In this document: piece by piece, positions 1-8,492 of the stretch
How positions within the stretch are numbered: the stretch's first letter is position 1
Layout of the letters: every line of letters begins with the position of its first letter
Source of the DNA: an uncultured candidate division Zixibacteria bacterium
GTDB taxonomy: Bacteria > Zixibacteria > MSB-5A5 > GN15 > PGXB01
DNA length: 64,000 nt
Reading direction: 5' to 3'
Assembly: GCA_937925655.1 (NCBI GenBank)
Contig: CALAMC010000048.1
Location: forward strand, 124,001 to 188,000
The notes under the pieces: model-generated
Databases searched by the model: none
Told to the model about the DNA's origin: nothing
What the model saw: the letters and a program-made list of their open reading frames with translations, nothing else
Position numbers and translations under genes: made by a program

Positions 1-1060
1 TATTGGTATTTAAAATTGTACGGAAAAATTTGGAAACTGTATACAAGGAAGCGCTATCCAAACCCGGATAAGCCAGTCCGCCGATACACACCCCGCCTTT
101 TTTGTCCTTTATTTCCCGAAACCTGGCGGCGATGGTTTTTATCGCTTCATCCCAGGTGACTTCGACGTGATGCTCTCCCTTTTTTACCAGCGGCGTTGTC
201 AGACGGTCTTCGGCGTTGGCGACCTGGTAGCCATAACGGCCCCGATCGCAAATCCAGCCCTCGTCGATATCATCGTTGCGCCGGGAAGTGGCCCGGAATA
301 TCCGGTTTCGCCTGGCCCACAATGTAAGGTTGCAGCCGTCGGCACAATACTGACAGATCGATTTAACCTGTTTAGTTTTCCAGACCCGAACCTTATACCT
401 GAAATCGGTATTGGTCAGCGCTCCGACCGGGCATATCTCCACCAAGTTTCCGCTGTAAAGCGAATCCACCTTTTCGCCCGGGGCGGCGTCGATTTCGGCC
501 AGATTGCCGCGCTGAAATACGCCTAAATCATGTTCGCCGAAAATCTCTTTGTTGGCCCGAACACATTTATAACAGAGTATGCATCGGTTCTGGTTGCGTA
601 TAATTTCCGGCCCGATGCGATAATCATCGAACGTGGATTTCGGGTCGCGCTTGAAGCGATACTTCGGGAAATCGAAACGGGAATCATCGATGCCATGAGC
701 GAAAGTATGATCCTGAAGGTCACATTCGCCGCCCTTATCGCAGGTCGGGCAATCCAAAGGATGATTCAGCAGAATGAATTCCAGCACCGCCTTGCGTCCC
801 TGTAAAACCTTTTCGGACCGGGTATGCACAACCATATCGGGCAGGCACTCCGTGGCACAGGATACGGCCAGTGTGCGAAACTTTTCGATTTCGACATAAC
901 ACATGCGGCAGGCTCCGACCGATTTCAATTTGGGATGCCAGCAGAAAGTCGGGATATCGATACCGATCGAGCGCGCCGCCTCAAGAACGGTTGTCCCCCT
1001 GTCCACCGTCACCTGACGGCCATCGATAGTAAGCGTGATTTTATTGCCGTTGTCGCTCAT
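1..1060 (-). CDS. nuoG: NADH-quinone oxidoreductase subunit G (C-terminus off the window)
   Basis: Large iron-sulfur subunit of the peripheral arm of respiratory complex I. About 353 N-terminal residues are visible; the rest lies beyond base 1. Cluster ligands can be read in order: 2Fe-2S C40, C51, C54, C68; His-ligated 4Fe-4S H100, C104, C107, C113; 4Fe-4S C160, C163, C166, C210; and a fourth set C236, C239, C243, C271 (CxxCxxxCx27C) matching the N7 cluster that only some bacteria keep. The molybdopterin-oxidoreductase-like domain begins after it. The ATG overlaps the nuoF stop as ATGA, so translation is probably coupled. Confidence 0.96.
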   Translation of the reverse strand, partial: MSDNGNKITLTIDGRQVTVDRGTTVLEAARSIGIDIPTFCWHPKLKSVGACRMCYVEIEKFRTLAVSCATECLPDMVVHTRSEKVLQGRKAVLEFILLNHPLDCPTCDKGGECDLQDHTFAHGIDDSRFDFPKYRFKRDPKSTFDDYRIGPEIIRNQNRCILCYKCVRANKEIFGEHDLGVFQRGNLAEIDAAPGEKVDSLYSGNLVEICPVGALTNTDFRYKVRVWKTKQVKSICQYCADGCNLTLWARRNRIFRATSRRNDDIDEGWICDRGRYGYQVANAEDRLTTPLVKKGEHHVEVTWDEAIKTIAARFREIKDKKGGVCIGGLAYPGLDSASLYTVSKFFRTILNTN

Positions 1061-2340
1061 CTAAACGGACACTCCGTTTCCACCAAGCACTTGCCGTGGT
1101 CGATATGGTACTGCCATTCCTCCCGGAATAATTTCAAGGCCGATTGTATCGGCATAACGGCCGCATCGCCCAGCGGACAAATCGTCCGACCCAGTATATT
1201 ATTGCAGATTGTATCTATTTTTTCCAGATCGCCCGGTTTGCCCTGGCCGTGTTCGATGCGGGAAATCATCTGCTCCAGCCAGCCCGTGCCTTCCCGGCAC
1301 GGCGTGCATTTGCCGCATGATTCGTGCTTGTAAAAATGAATCAGTCTTTCAATGACCCAGACGATACAGGTTTTCTCGTGGATAACGATCACGCCGCCGG
1401 AGCCAAGCATAGATCCCGCCGCGGCGATGGATTCATAATCCAGAGGCGTCTCCAGTTGCTCCGGGAGCAAGAAAGGTGTCGAGGATCCGCCCGGGATGAT
1501 CGCCTTTAATTTATGGCCATCGATGACGCCTCCGCCCAGATCGTTTATCAGATACGATAGTGGCGTACCCATTTCCAGTTCATAATTGCCCGGATTCTTA
1601 ACATGTCCCGACAGCGAAAATATTTTCGTCCCTTTGGATTTCTCCGTTCCCATCGCGGTGTACCAGTCGGCGCCGTTATTGATGACATGTGGTATGCAGG
1701 CCAGCGTTTCGACATTATTGACCACAGTCGGACAGGCATACAACCCTTCAATAGCCGGGAAAGGCGGCCGAATGCGCGACATGCCTCTTTCACCCTCCAG
1801 GGAATTTAAAAGCGCCGTCTCTTCACCGCAGATATACGCCCCGCCGCCGGTGTGCACGATTAAATCGAGGTCATAGCCCGAGCCGAATATATTTTTCCCC
1901 AGCATTTTCTTGTCATAGGCTTCTTTCACGGCTTTGTTCATCGACCGAATCGGCCCGCCGAATTCTCCGCGAATATATATAAAACAGAGATGACTGCCGA
2001 TGGCATACGATGCAATGGCCATACCCTCGATCACTCCGTGGGGATCACATTCCATCAACTGCCGATCCTTGCACGTTCCGGGTTCCGATTCATCGGCGTT
2101 ACAGACCAGGTAACGCGGCTTGGGGCTGTCTTTGGGCACAAAGCTCCATTTGAGGCCAGCCGGGAAGCCCGCTCCCCCGCGACCGCGAACGCCGGATTTT
2201 TTTACTTCTTCGATGACGTCGCCCGGTTTCATTTGCTTTAAAGCCTTCTCCCAGGCCTTATAGCCGCCGCGCGAAATATATTTATCGATTCGAACCTGTT
2301 CAGGGTCATCGATATATTTAAACAGAATCCGCTTTTCCAT
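1057..2340 (-). CDS. nuoF: NADH-quinone oxidoreductase subunit F
   Basis: FMN and NADH-binding subunit of complex I, the electron entry point on the cytoplasmic side. It is 427 residues, normal for the family. The FMN/NADH loop GRGGAGFPAG starts near residue 53. The 4Fe-4S (N3) ligands are C342, C345, C348 (CGKCTPC) and C388. The gene sits in the conserved order E-F-G and overlaps nuoE by 23 bp and nuoG by 4 bp. Identification is secure. Confidence 0.97.
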   Translation of the reverse strand: MEKRILFKYIDDPEQVRIDKYISRGGYKAWEKALKQMKPGDVIEEVKKSGVRGRGGAGFPAGLKWSFVPKDSPKPRYLVCNADESEPGTCKDRQLMECDPHGVIEGMAIASYAIGSHLCFIYIRGEFGGPIRSMNKAVKEAYDKKMLGKNIFGSGYDLDLIVHTGGGAYICGEETALLNSLEGERGMSRIRPPFPAIEGLYACPTVVNNVETLACIPHVINNGADWYTAMGTEKSKGTKIFSLSGHVKNPGNYELEMGTPLSYLINDLGGGVIDGHKLKAIIPGGSSTPFLLPEQLETPLDYESIAAAGSMLGSGGVIVIHEKTCIVWVIERLIHFYKHESCGKCTPCREGTGWLEQMISRIEHGQGKPGDLEKIDTICNNILGRTICPLGDAAVMPIQSALKLFREEWQYHIDHGKCLVETECPFR

Positions 2341-2818
2341 CCTCTGCCTTTTTTCTCAAGTCATCGAGAATCGCATCGACTTTTTCTTTCGTGAGAAACT
2401 CATAATAGCGGTCGCCGATCTGCATCATGGGCGCCGAAGCACAGCTCCCCAGACATTCCACTGTAATCAGCGTAAATATTTTATCCGGTGTTGTTTCGCC
2501 CTTTTTGATGCCAAGTTTGCTTTCCAAGTACTCCACCAGCCCGTCCGCGCCCAGCAGGGCACAACTGATATTATGGCAAACCTGTATCAAATACCGTCCG
2601 GTCGGGGCTTTGGGAAACATCGTATAAAACGTGGCCGCCTCGGCGATTTCACCGGTGGGAACGTCTATAACCTGCGATATTTCCTTGTATATCTCTTCAT
2701 CCAGATGACCCAGTTGATTATATGCCACCGTCAACGCCGGCAATATGGCCGACTTGCGTCTGGGATAACGGACCATCTTTTCCCTGATTTCGGCGATCGA
2801 TTTATCCGATAGAATCAT
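2318..2818 (-). CDS. nuoE: NADH-quinone oxidoreductase subunit E
   Basis: Thioredoxin-fold 2Fe-2S subunit of complex I, partner of NuoF in the NADH dehydrogenase module. It is 166 residues. The 2Fe-2S (N1a) ligands are C81, C86, C122 and C126 (CHNISC and ECLGSC contexts). The ATG overlaps the nuoD stop by 4 bp and the gene's end runs 23 bp into nuoF. Confidence 0.96.
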   Translation of the reverse strand: MILSDKSIAEIREKMVRYPRRKSAILPALTVAYNQLGHLDEEIYKEISQVIDVPTGEIAEAATFYTMFPKAPTGRYLIQVCHNISCALLGADGLVEYLESKLGIKKGETTPDKIFTLITVECLGSCASAPMMQIGDRYYEFLTKEKVDAILDDLRKKAEDGKADSV

Positions 2819-3999
2819 CTGTCCACCTCGCCCAGCACGATATCAATGGACCCGATCGCGGCGATCACATCGGCCACCATGCCGCCCTCGACCAGCTTCG
2901 GCAATGCCGACAGGTTCACGAAACTTGGCGGACGAACCCGCACCCGGTGCGGTTTGTTGGTTCCGTCCGATGAGATGTAATACCCTAATTCCCCTTTGGG
3001 CGCTTCAATGGCCTGATAGACCGCCCCTTTGGGTGGTTTGAATCCCTCGGTAATAATCTTGAAATGGAAAATCAACGATTCCATTTTACTTAAAACATCT
3101 TCCTTGGGTGGAAGCACCACCCCCGGAATGCGGGCCCGATACGGCCCATCGGGCATACCATCCAGAGCCTGGCGGGCTATTCGAATCGACTGATACATCT
3201 CCTGCTGGCGCACCATAAAACGATCGTACACGTCGCCGTTTTTACCCAAGGGAACGTCAAAATCGAATTTTTCGTATCCGCTATATGGATTGGCCTTGCG
3301 GACATCGTAATTGACTCCCGAACCACGCAAACAGGGACCGGTAAAACCCCAGTTGATGGCGTCGTCTGCGGATATTTTGGCCACGTTAATAGTACGCATC
3401 CGGAATATTTTATTTTCATTTAATAGTCGTTCGTAATCGGCCAGACCGGACTCAACCTGTTTGATGGCCCTCTTAACCCATTTGTCGAAATCGGGTGGAA
3501 GGTCATAGGCCAGGCCGCCGATTCGAAAATAGGTGGACATCATGCGCTGACCGGAAACCGCCTCATAAATATCGATTATTGATTCGCGTTCGCGGAAGGC
3601 ATACAGCGCCATCGACATCGCGCCCAAATCCAGAGCGTGTGTCCCGATCCAGACCAGATGCGATTTAATTCGTGTCATTTCCGTCAGGCAAACCCGGGCC
3701 CATTTGACTTTCTCGGGGACATCGACGCCCAGCAGTTTTTCTACCGCCAGGCAATAACCCAGATTGTTGGACATCGGTGCCAGGTAATCCATGCGGTCGG
3801 TCATGGGAATTACTTTATAGTACAGCTTCGACTCGCATGTTTTTTCTATACCGGTATGAAGATACCCGATATGCGGCGTGGCCTTGACCACCGTTTCGCC
3901 GTCGAGTTCCAGTTCCACCCGTAATACACCGTGCGTGGCCGGGTGTTGCGGCCCCATATTGAGGTTCAACGTTTTTCTGGTGCTTGCGGCGGCGGTCAT
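2815..3999 (-). CDS. nuoD: NADH-quinone oxidoreductase subunit D
   Basis: 49-kDa subunit of complex I, derived from the NiFe-hydrogenase large subunit, lining the quinone site together with NuoB. It is 394 residues. The typical N-terminus NMGPQHPATHGVLR is present, with HIGYLHTG shortly after, and the C-terminus ends in IDIVLGEVDR as usual. It is a separate protein, not a NuoCD fusion. It overlaps nuoC by 4 bp and nuoE by 4 bp. Confidence 0.97.
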   Translation of the reverse strand: MTAAASTRKTLNLNMGPQHPATHGVLRVELELDGETVVKATPHIGYLHTGIEKTCESKLYYKVIPMTDRMDYLAPMSNNLGYCLAVEKLLGVDVPEKVKWARVCLTEMTRIKSHLVWIGTHALDLGAMSMALYAFRERESIIDIYEAVSGQRMMSTYFRIGGLAYDLPPDFDKWVKRAIKQVESGLADYERLLNENKIFRMRTINVAKISADDAINWGFTGPCLRGSGVNYDVRKANPYSGYEKFDFDVPLGKNGDVYDRFMVRQQEMYQSIRIARQALDGMPDGPYRARIPGVVLPPKEDVLSKMESLIFHFKIITEGFKPPKGAVYQAIEAPKGELGYYISSDGTNKPHRVRVRPPSFVNLSALPKLVEGGMVADVIAAIGSIDIVLGEVDR

Positions 4000-4511
4000 T
4001 TGATAACCTCGGGCGGTTCATTTTTATTATATGAAAACTGCGGCATTTCGTACGTCAGCGGGAAATCCTTGCGCAAAGGATGTCCCTCCAAATCGTCGGG
4101 TGTTACGATCTTCTCGAGATTAGGATGACCGGAAAATCTGATGCCCATCAAATCCCAGACTTCTCGCTCCAGCCAGTCGGCCGAATGCCAAATCGGTGTT
4201 ACCGTATCGACTATCGGATCATCCCCGCCCAGACGAACTTTTATAAGCAGACGATATTTATTCTTAAGGGAATAAAGATTATAAACCACTTCGAATCGCC
4301 CTTCTTTTTCTTCGGGCAGCCCCAGCCAGTCGAGCGCACAGATATCGACCAGAAGATTAAACTCCAGATTCTTGTCCCCCCGCAAAGATTCCAGGACTTC
4401 GAAAAGATAATCACGATTGACATAAAACGATTGCTGACCCCGAAAATTATCCTCGCGAATCACGGCTTCCTTGAAATTCGCCTCCAGATACTGTCTGACT
4501 TTTTCTTCCAT
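3996..4511 (-). CDS. nuoC: NADH-quinone oxidoreductase subunit C
   Basis: 30-kDa subunit of the peripheral arm of complex I. It is 171 residues. The family signature region is readable as WLEREVWDLMGIRFSGHPNL followed by LEGHPLRKDFPL. A 38-bp gap separates it from the nuoB stop upstream; it overlaps nuoD downstream by 4 bp. Confidence 0.95.
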   Translation of the reverse strand: MEEKVRQYLEANFKEAVIREDNFRGQQSFYVNRDYLFEVLESLRGDKNLEFNLLVDICALDWLGLPEEKEGRFEVVYNLYSLKNKYRLLIKVRLGGDDPIVDTVTPIWHSADWLEREVWDLMGIRFSGHPNLEKIVTPDDLEGHPLRKDFPLTYEMPQFSYNKNEPPEVIK

Positions 4512-4549
4512 GATTTCAATCGGTGCGACAACTGCTTGTCGCCATTGGT

Positions 4550-5035
4550 CTATTCGTTCTTTCCGGTTTTAAGCTTACCTTTGGCCACTTTTTCCTGAAG
4601 CTTGAGGATCCCCTCAATCAACTGTTCCGGACGGGGCGGACATCCGGGTATATACATATCCACCGGCAATATTTTGTCAACTCCCTGTACAATGGCATAA
4701 TTATTGAAAACCCCGCCGCATGAAGCGCATGCCCCCATCGAAATCACCCACTTGGGGTTGGGCATCTGATCATAAAGCCTTTTTAACACCGGGGCCATTT
4801 TGGCCGAGACCCGGCCGGAAACAATCATCAAATCGGCCTGACGGGGTGACGGTCGAAGGACTTCCATGCCGAACCGGGCCAAATCATAGTGAGACATAAA
4901 AGTCGATATCATCTCGATGGCGCAACAGGCCAGACCCATGCCCAATGGCCACATGGAACGCTTCCGGGCCCAGCCGACCATCTTTTCCAGAGTTGTCAGC
5001 ATAATTGAATCGGGAATCTTTTCTTCTAATCCCAT
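4550..5035 (-). CDS. nuoB: NADH-quinone oxidoreductase subunit B
   Basis: Carries the terminal 4Fe-4S cluster N2, which passes electrons to quinone. It is 161 residues. The N2 ligands are the tandem C37 and C38 (GLACCAIEM), C103 (GACASCGG) and C132 (IPGCPPRPE). The start overlaps the nuoA end by 10 bp. Confidence 0.97.
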   Translation of the reverse strand: MGLEEKIPDSIMLTTLEKMVGWARKRSMWPLGMGLACCAIEMISTFMSHYDLARFGMEVLRPSPRQADLMIVSGRVSAKMAPVLKRLYDQMPNPKWVISMGACASCGGVFNNYAIVQGVDKILPVDMYIPGCPPRPEQLIEGILKLQEKVAKGKLKTGKNE

Positions 5036-5388
5036 TTCAAAGCTCCCTTACCGAGGATGTAAAAATAACCGACGAGCAGAATCAGGACAAAAACCAGCAT
5101 CTCGACAAATCCGAAGATCCCCAGTTTATCGTAGATTACCGCCCAGGGATAGAGAAAAACCACTTCGATATCGAAAATAATAAATAGAATCGCGATTAGA
5201 TAGAATTTGACCGGAAAACGCTCCTGCGTCCCGCCTTTGGGCATAATCCCCGATTCATAGGGATCGCCCTTGGCCTCGGCCGGTGTCCTTTTTCCGAATA
5301 AAAAGGACATAACAAAAAATGCCAGAGCCAAAGCCGAGGCAAAAACAACCAGAAAAAATATCGGAAAGAAGGTGCTAAAATGCTCCAT
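5026..5388 (-). CDS. nuoA: NADH-quinone oxidoreductase subunit A
   Basis: Small membrane subunit at the junction of the two complex I arms. It is 120 residues with three hydrophobic segments (about 8-30, 62-82 and 90-112). The conserved loop reads GDPYESGIMPKG. A TTG lies one codon upstream, but the ATG at 5388 fits the GAGG ribosome site better. This is the first gene of the nuo operon, directly behind a near-consensus promoter. Confidence 0.94.
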   Translation of the reverse strand: MEHFSTFFPIFFLVVFASALALAFFVMSFLFGKRTPAEAKGDPYESGIMPKGGTQERFPVKFYLIAILFIIFDIEVVFLYPWAVIYDKLGIFGFVEMLVFVLILLVGYFYILGKGALKWD

Positions 5389-5417
5389 CAAGCCTCATCC
5401 GTTCATAATAAAAACCA

Positions 5418-5446
5418 ATTATAGTCATAAGCATTTTTCAAGTCAA
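5418..5446 (-). promoter_or_regulatory. sigma-70-type promoter of the nuo operon
   Basis: On the minus strand a -35 box TTGACT (5446-5441) is followed after exactly 17 bp by a consensus -10 box TATAAT (5423-5418). The predicted transcript starts near 5411, about 20 nt before the nuoA ATG. It is the only clear signal in the gap between nuoA and the PHP gene. Confidence 0.8.
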
Positions 5447-5515
5447 TAAATTATTTGCAAATATGTGAAATATTTAACAAGCCTATACGTTAAGTTATTG
5501 TATGTTCGTTCGTTA

Positions 5516-6562
5516 TCAAACACCGATTCTTATATGATTAGAATAAATCCAGCCACGACCTCTTTTAAATACTTCAACGCGATAAAGCCCGTTTTGATTG
5601 GGCGCATACTCAAAATAATCGCCGTTGGTTTCAAAGATTTTTTGGCCATTGCAAATCAGCTTTAATTCCCCTTTCTCCGACAGGCGGGTTATTATTTGCG
5701 AATTTTCGCATGATTCCAGCTTTCCTCCGGCAATCACCGTCTGACTTCCCCGGCGCGCATAAAACTCGAACCCGGAGGCATCGCCCCAGCGATGATTGGA
5801 CGCAAACACCCGGCATTCCCGAATTGCCCCGTAAATCTGTTTTTTGGCCTGCTTCACATCGGTTGATAATCGTTCGGGAAGCAGTAAATGGGTGCGTAAC
5901 GATTTAAACTGCACTTTATAGGGAAATATCGTAATGCGAAACGGCCCGATTTTATACGGGAACCCATGCACGTCAACGGCCCCGATACCGGCGATCCTGC
6001 GCTCCGCATTCAATTCATCCCACTTCCGCAATATGCGGTCGGTAGGCGTTTGAAGAAATTTGCGTGGTGAAAAGACCATTTTGAGTTTATTGTAAGGCTT
6101 GAGATTCTCCATCCATTCCGACATCTGATTCCATATCTCGATGCCGTCGAATTCGCGGGCGTCCCAGGCCAGCCAGGGATACGACGGGTATTTGCCCAGA
6201 CGGGGACGAATCTCATCGGGATGCGCAATTATACCAAGCGCACCCCGACGGGCCGCTTCGGCCACATATTCGATCGGTCGCATATCCGCCGGCAGAACTT
6301 CATCGGTTTCGAAAATCAAATAATGATTGCAGTCTTCCACATCATTATGCTCATAACCGATTAAAGCAAGTGTCTGGCCGTAATACCCTTCTTTCCCCGC
6401 CTTCTTTGCTTCAAGCGTCATATGATCCGAAATCAGGATAAAATCAAGACCCACAGTATCGGCGATGGCGGCGACGTCTTCGAGGCTTTTGGAGCCGTCG
6501 GAGTATGTCGTATGAATATGCACACAGCCTATATATTCGAAATATTCACCGTTTTTTTTCAT
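5516..6562 (-). CDS. PHP-domain metal-dependent phosphoesterase
   Basis: 348 residues. The N-terminal PHP (polymerase and histidinol phosphatase) domain shows the metal-binding signature HIHTTYSDG near residue 14, ISDHMTLEA near 44, and later an IAHPDE motif. The C-terminal third (from about residue 255) is beta-rich and resembles the extra domain found in many CehA/McbA-type PHP proteins. The substrate is unknown. It is the last gene of the HD-MFS-PHP operon, starting 7 bp after the MFS stop. Confidence 0.85.
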   Translation of the reverse strand: MKKNGEYFEYIGCVHIHTTYSDGSKSLEDVAAIADTVGLDFILISDHMTLEAKKAGKEGYYGQTLALIGYEHNDVEDCNHYLIFETDEVLPADMRPIEYVAEAARRGALGIIAHPDEIRPRLGKYPSYPWLAWDAREFDGIEIWNQMSEWMENLKPYNKLKMVFSPRKFLQTPTDRILRKWDELNAERRIAGIGAVDVHGFPYKIGPFRITIFPYKVQFKSLRTHLLLPERLSTDVKQAKKQIYGAIRECRVFASNHRWGDASGFEFYARRGSQTVIAGGKLESCENSQIITRLSEKGELKLICNGQKIFETNGDYFEYAPNQNGLYRVEVFKRGRGWIYSNHIRIGV

Positions 6563-6569
6563 TCTTTAA

Positions 6570-7886
6570 TCAACTTTCTCTGGCCGGTACCTTTCGGAAA
6601 ATATACAGCCCCACCGCCATCATGATTGCAAGAGAAAACAGGGCTATTTTATAGGGCATTTTTTCAGCCACAGCGCTATCAAGTTCAAAAAATTCCAAGG
6701 CCATACGCCCCAGCGGTCGCGTCGGCGAAAACAAATATACCAGAATGCCCCACATCACCGGGCCAATCACCGCCGCCGCTCTCCCGGATAATGAATATAA
6801 CCCGAAAAATCGGCCAAGTTCATTTTCCGGAACCATTTCAGCCAATAGCGGGCGCGAAACCGTCCACAAGCCGCCTAATAACACTCCCACCAGCGAACCG
6901 AGCATATAAATAATTACGATATTATCGAGCAGTAAAAACAGCAAAAGAACAATTATCCATAACCGTATTATAACGCTCATAAGGTTTTTTAGAACCATTT
7001 TCTTTGCTAAAGTCCCGATAACCAGTGACCCCAAAACGGCGGAAACAGTCGAGACAATTAAAAATATCGTCAGGTCGGCGTCGGCAAAACCAAGGACAAT
7101 CGATGAAAAAATCCCGATATTTAATATCACCGTGGCGACGGCATCTTCGAAAAAGTAATCCGCAATAAGAAAACGCAGAACCCCGGGGTATTTGCGTGTA
7201 TGCCTGATTCCCTCCCAGACGTCTTTGTATGCTTTTTTGATGTCGGCCCGGCTTGACTTAATCGCCAGTTTCTTCTCATCCACCCAGAAAAACAATGGCA
7301 AAGAAAACAAGAAAAACAAAATTGCTGTTGGCAAAAAAGCGGCATTCTTGCCTCCCGCCTCAAAAAATGGAACGTCCCAACCGAATAATTTACCCGTCAC
7401 CGGCGGAAGAATCAAAATCATCCCGACAATCGCACCCAGATACCCCAGCGCCACTCCGAAACCGGACACGGCCCGGGCATGATGACCATCGGCAACGGCA
7501 TAAAGCAGAGGATTATAAAACACCATTCCGCCTTCATAGAAAAAGTTGGACAAAGCGAAGACGATAATGATTGCCATAAAATAAGACAGCGGTATAAGAG
7601 ACATGAGTCCCGTCGCCAGACAGCAGGAAAATGTGAATAAAAATAAAAACAATTTCTTCTTGTGACTGTGATCGGAAAGCGCTCCCATGGCGGGCATTAT
7701 CAACGCCACCAGAAGCATCGAGGCGGCATAAGGTATATCATAATATAATCCGTCGTGCTTCAGGTCTTCGACAAACCAGCGCTTCAGATACAATGACAAT
7801 ATATTCATGGAATAGATGGTATTGGCGAAGTCATAGAGCGACCAGCCGATAACGTCTTTGCGAAGAATCGTCGCCGTCGTGCTCAA
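6570..7886 (-). CDS. MFS transporter, UMF1/Atg22-like
   Basis: A polytopic membrane protein of 438 residues with about 12 hydrophobic segments. The opening GWSLYDFANTIYSMN is typical of the UMF1/Atg22-like branch of the major facilitator superfamily. The frame is open about 95 codons further upstream, but that part overlaps the HD gene and reads as low-complexity arginine-rich sequence. I therefore place the start at the TTG that overlaps the HD stop (TTGA). The substrate is unknown; Atg22 relatives export amino acids. Confidence 0.85.
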   Translation of the reverse strand: MSTTATILRKDVIGWSLYDFANTIYSMNILSLYLKRWFVEDLKHDGLYYDIPYAASMLLVALIMPAMGALSDHSHKKKLFLFLFTFSCCLATGLMSLIPLSYFMAIIIVFALSNFFYEGGMVFYNPLLYAVADGHHARAVSGFGVALGYLGAIVGMILILPPVTGKLFGWDVPFFEAGGKNAAFLPTAILFFLFSLPLFFWVDEKKLAIKSSRADIKKAYKDVWEGIRHTRKYPGVLRFLIADYFFEDAVATVILNIGIFSSIVLGFADADLTIFLIVSTVSAVLGSLVIGTLAKKMVLKNLMSVIIRLWIIVLLLFLLLDNIVIIYMLGSLVGVLLGGLWTVSRPLLAEMVPENELGRFFGLYSLSGRAAAVIGPVMWGILVYLFSPTRPLGRMALEFFELDSAVAEKMPYKIALFSLAIMMAVGLYIFRKVPARES

Positions 7887-8431
7887 AGGCCCAACCTGTC
7901 GGCTATGGTCATCATGCCGCCCCTGACCAGCATGAGAAATTCGGGAAGTTCCAGCGCGAGTTGAGAACAGGCCGCGATATTTTCGCGCGTTGCCCCGGCC
8001 GCAAACCTTTTCTCGCCGAAACGGCGCATCATGAAATCGGCGTCGATGTTGACCAGCTTTTTCGACGGGTGCATCAGGGCGCAGGCGACCACAAATCCCG
8101 TCGCCGGATCGACCGCATACAGCGCCCATTCCATCCGGGTCTGGCAGGGAGCGTGCCCGGGGTGACACCGTATCGCGCGAATCATCTCCGAGGGAAGATT
8201 ATAATCCTTTAGCCATTCTTCCGTGATAAAAGTGTGATGCTCCGGATCATTGGCCGTGACATCATAATCCAAATCATGCAGAAGGCCGGTGCGGCCCCAG
8301 AGCTCGATATCCTCGCCGAAATGTTCAGCCAGTCTGACCATACCGGCTTCGACGGCCAGAATATGCTTGCGCAGATTTTTATTCTGGATTTTCGACTCCA
8401 TAAGTTTCAGGGCGGTTTCGCGGTCAATCAT
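7883..8431 (-). CDS. HD-domain hydrolase
   Basis: 182 residues. An HD metal-dependent phosphohydrolase signature is visible: HILAVEAGMVRLA, then GLLHDLDYD, then IRCHPGH. The chosen ATG has AAAGGA seven bases upstream and lies just downstream of a well-formed promoter. An upstream ATG at 8464 would fall inside the -10 box, so it is rejected. First gene of an operon with the MFS and PHP genes. The substrate is unknown. Confidence 0.85.
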   Translation of the reverse strand: MIDRETALKLMESKIQNKNLRKHILAVEAGMVRLAEHFGEDIELWGRTGLLHDLDYDVTANDPEHHTFITEEWLKDYNLPSEMIRAIRCHPGHAPCQTRMEWALYAVDPATGFVVACALMHPSKKLVNIDADFMMRRFGEKRFAAGATRENIAACSQLALELPEFLMLVRGGMMTIADRLGL

Positions 8432-8463
8432 AACGGCATCCTTTGCTTGCGGTCGGTTGGCCA

Positions 8464-8492
8464 AATATACGCTGACAAATCATAATTGTCAA
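8464..8492 (-). promoter_or_regulatory. promoter of the HD-MFS-PHP operon
   Basis: Consensus TTGACA (8492-8487), a 17-bp spacer and TATATT (8469-8464) on the minus strand. The predicted start is near 8457, leaving a leader of about 26 nt. It overlaps the first possible codon of the divergent plus-strand gene, so the two genes share a control region. Confidence 0.8.

Noticed and set aside
7887..8168. N-terminal extension of about 95 residues on the MFS transporter
   Set aside because: It lies entirely inside the HD gene in another frame, is arginine-rich and lacks MFS similarity. A TTG overlapping the HD stop gives a normal N-terminus.
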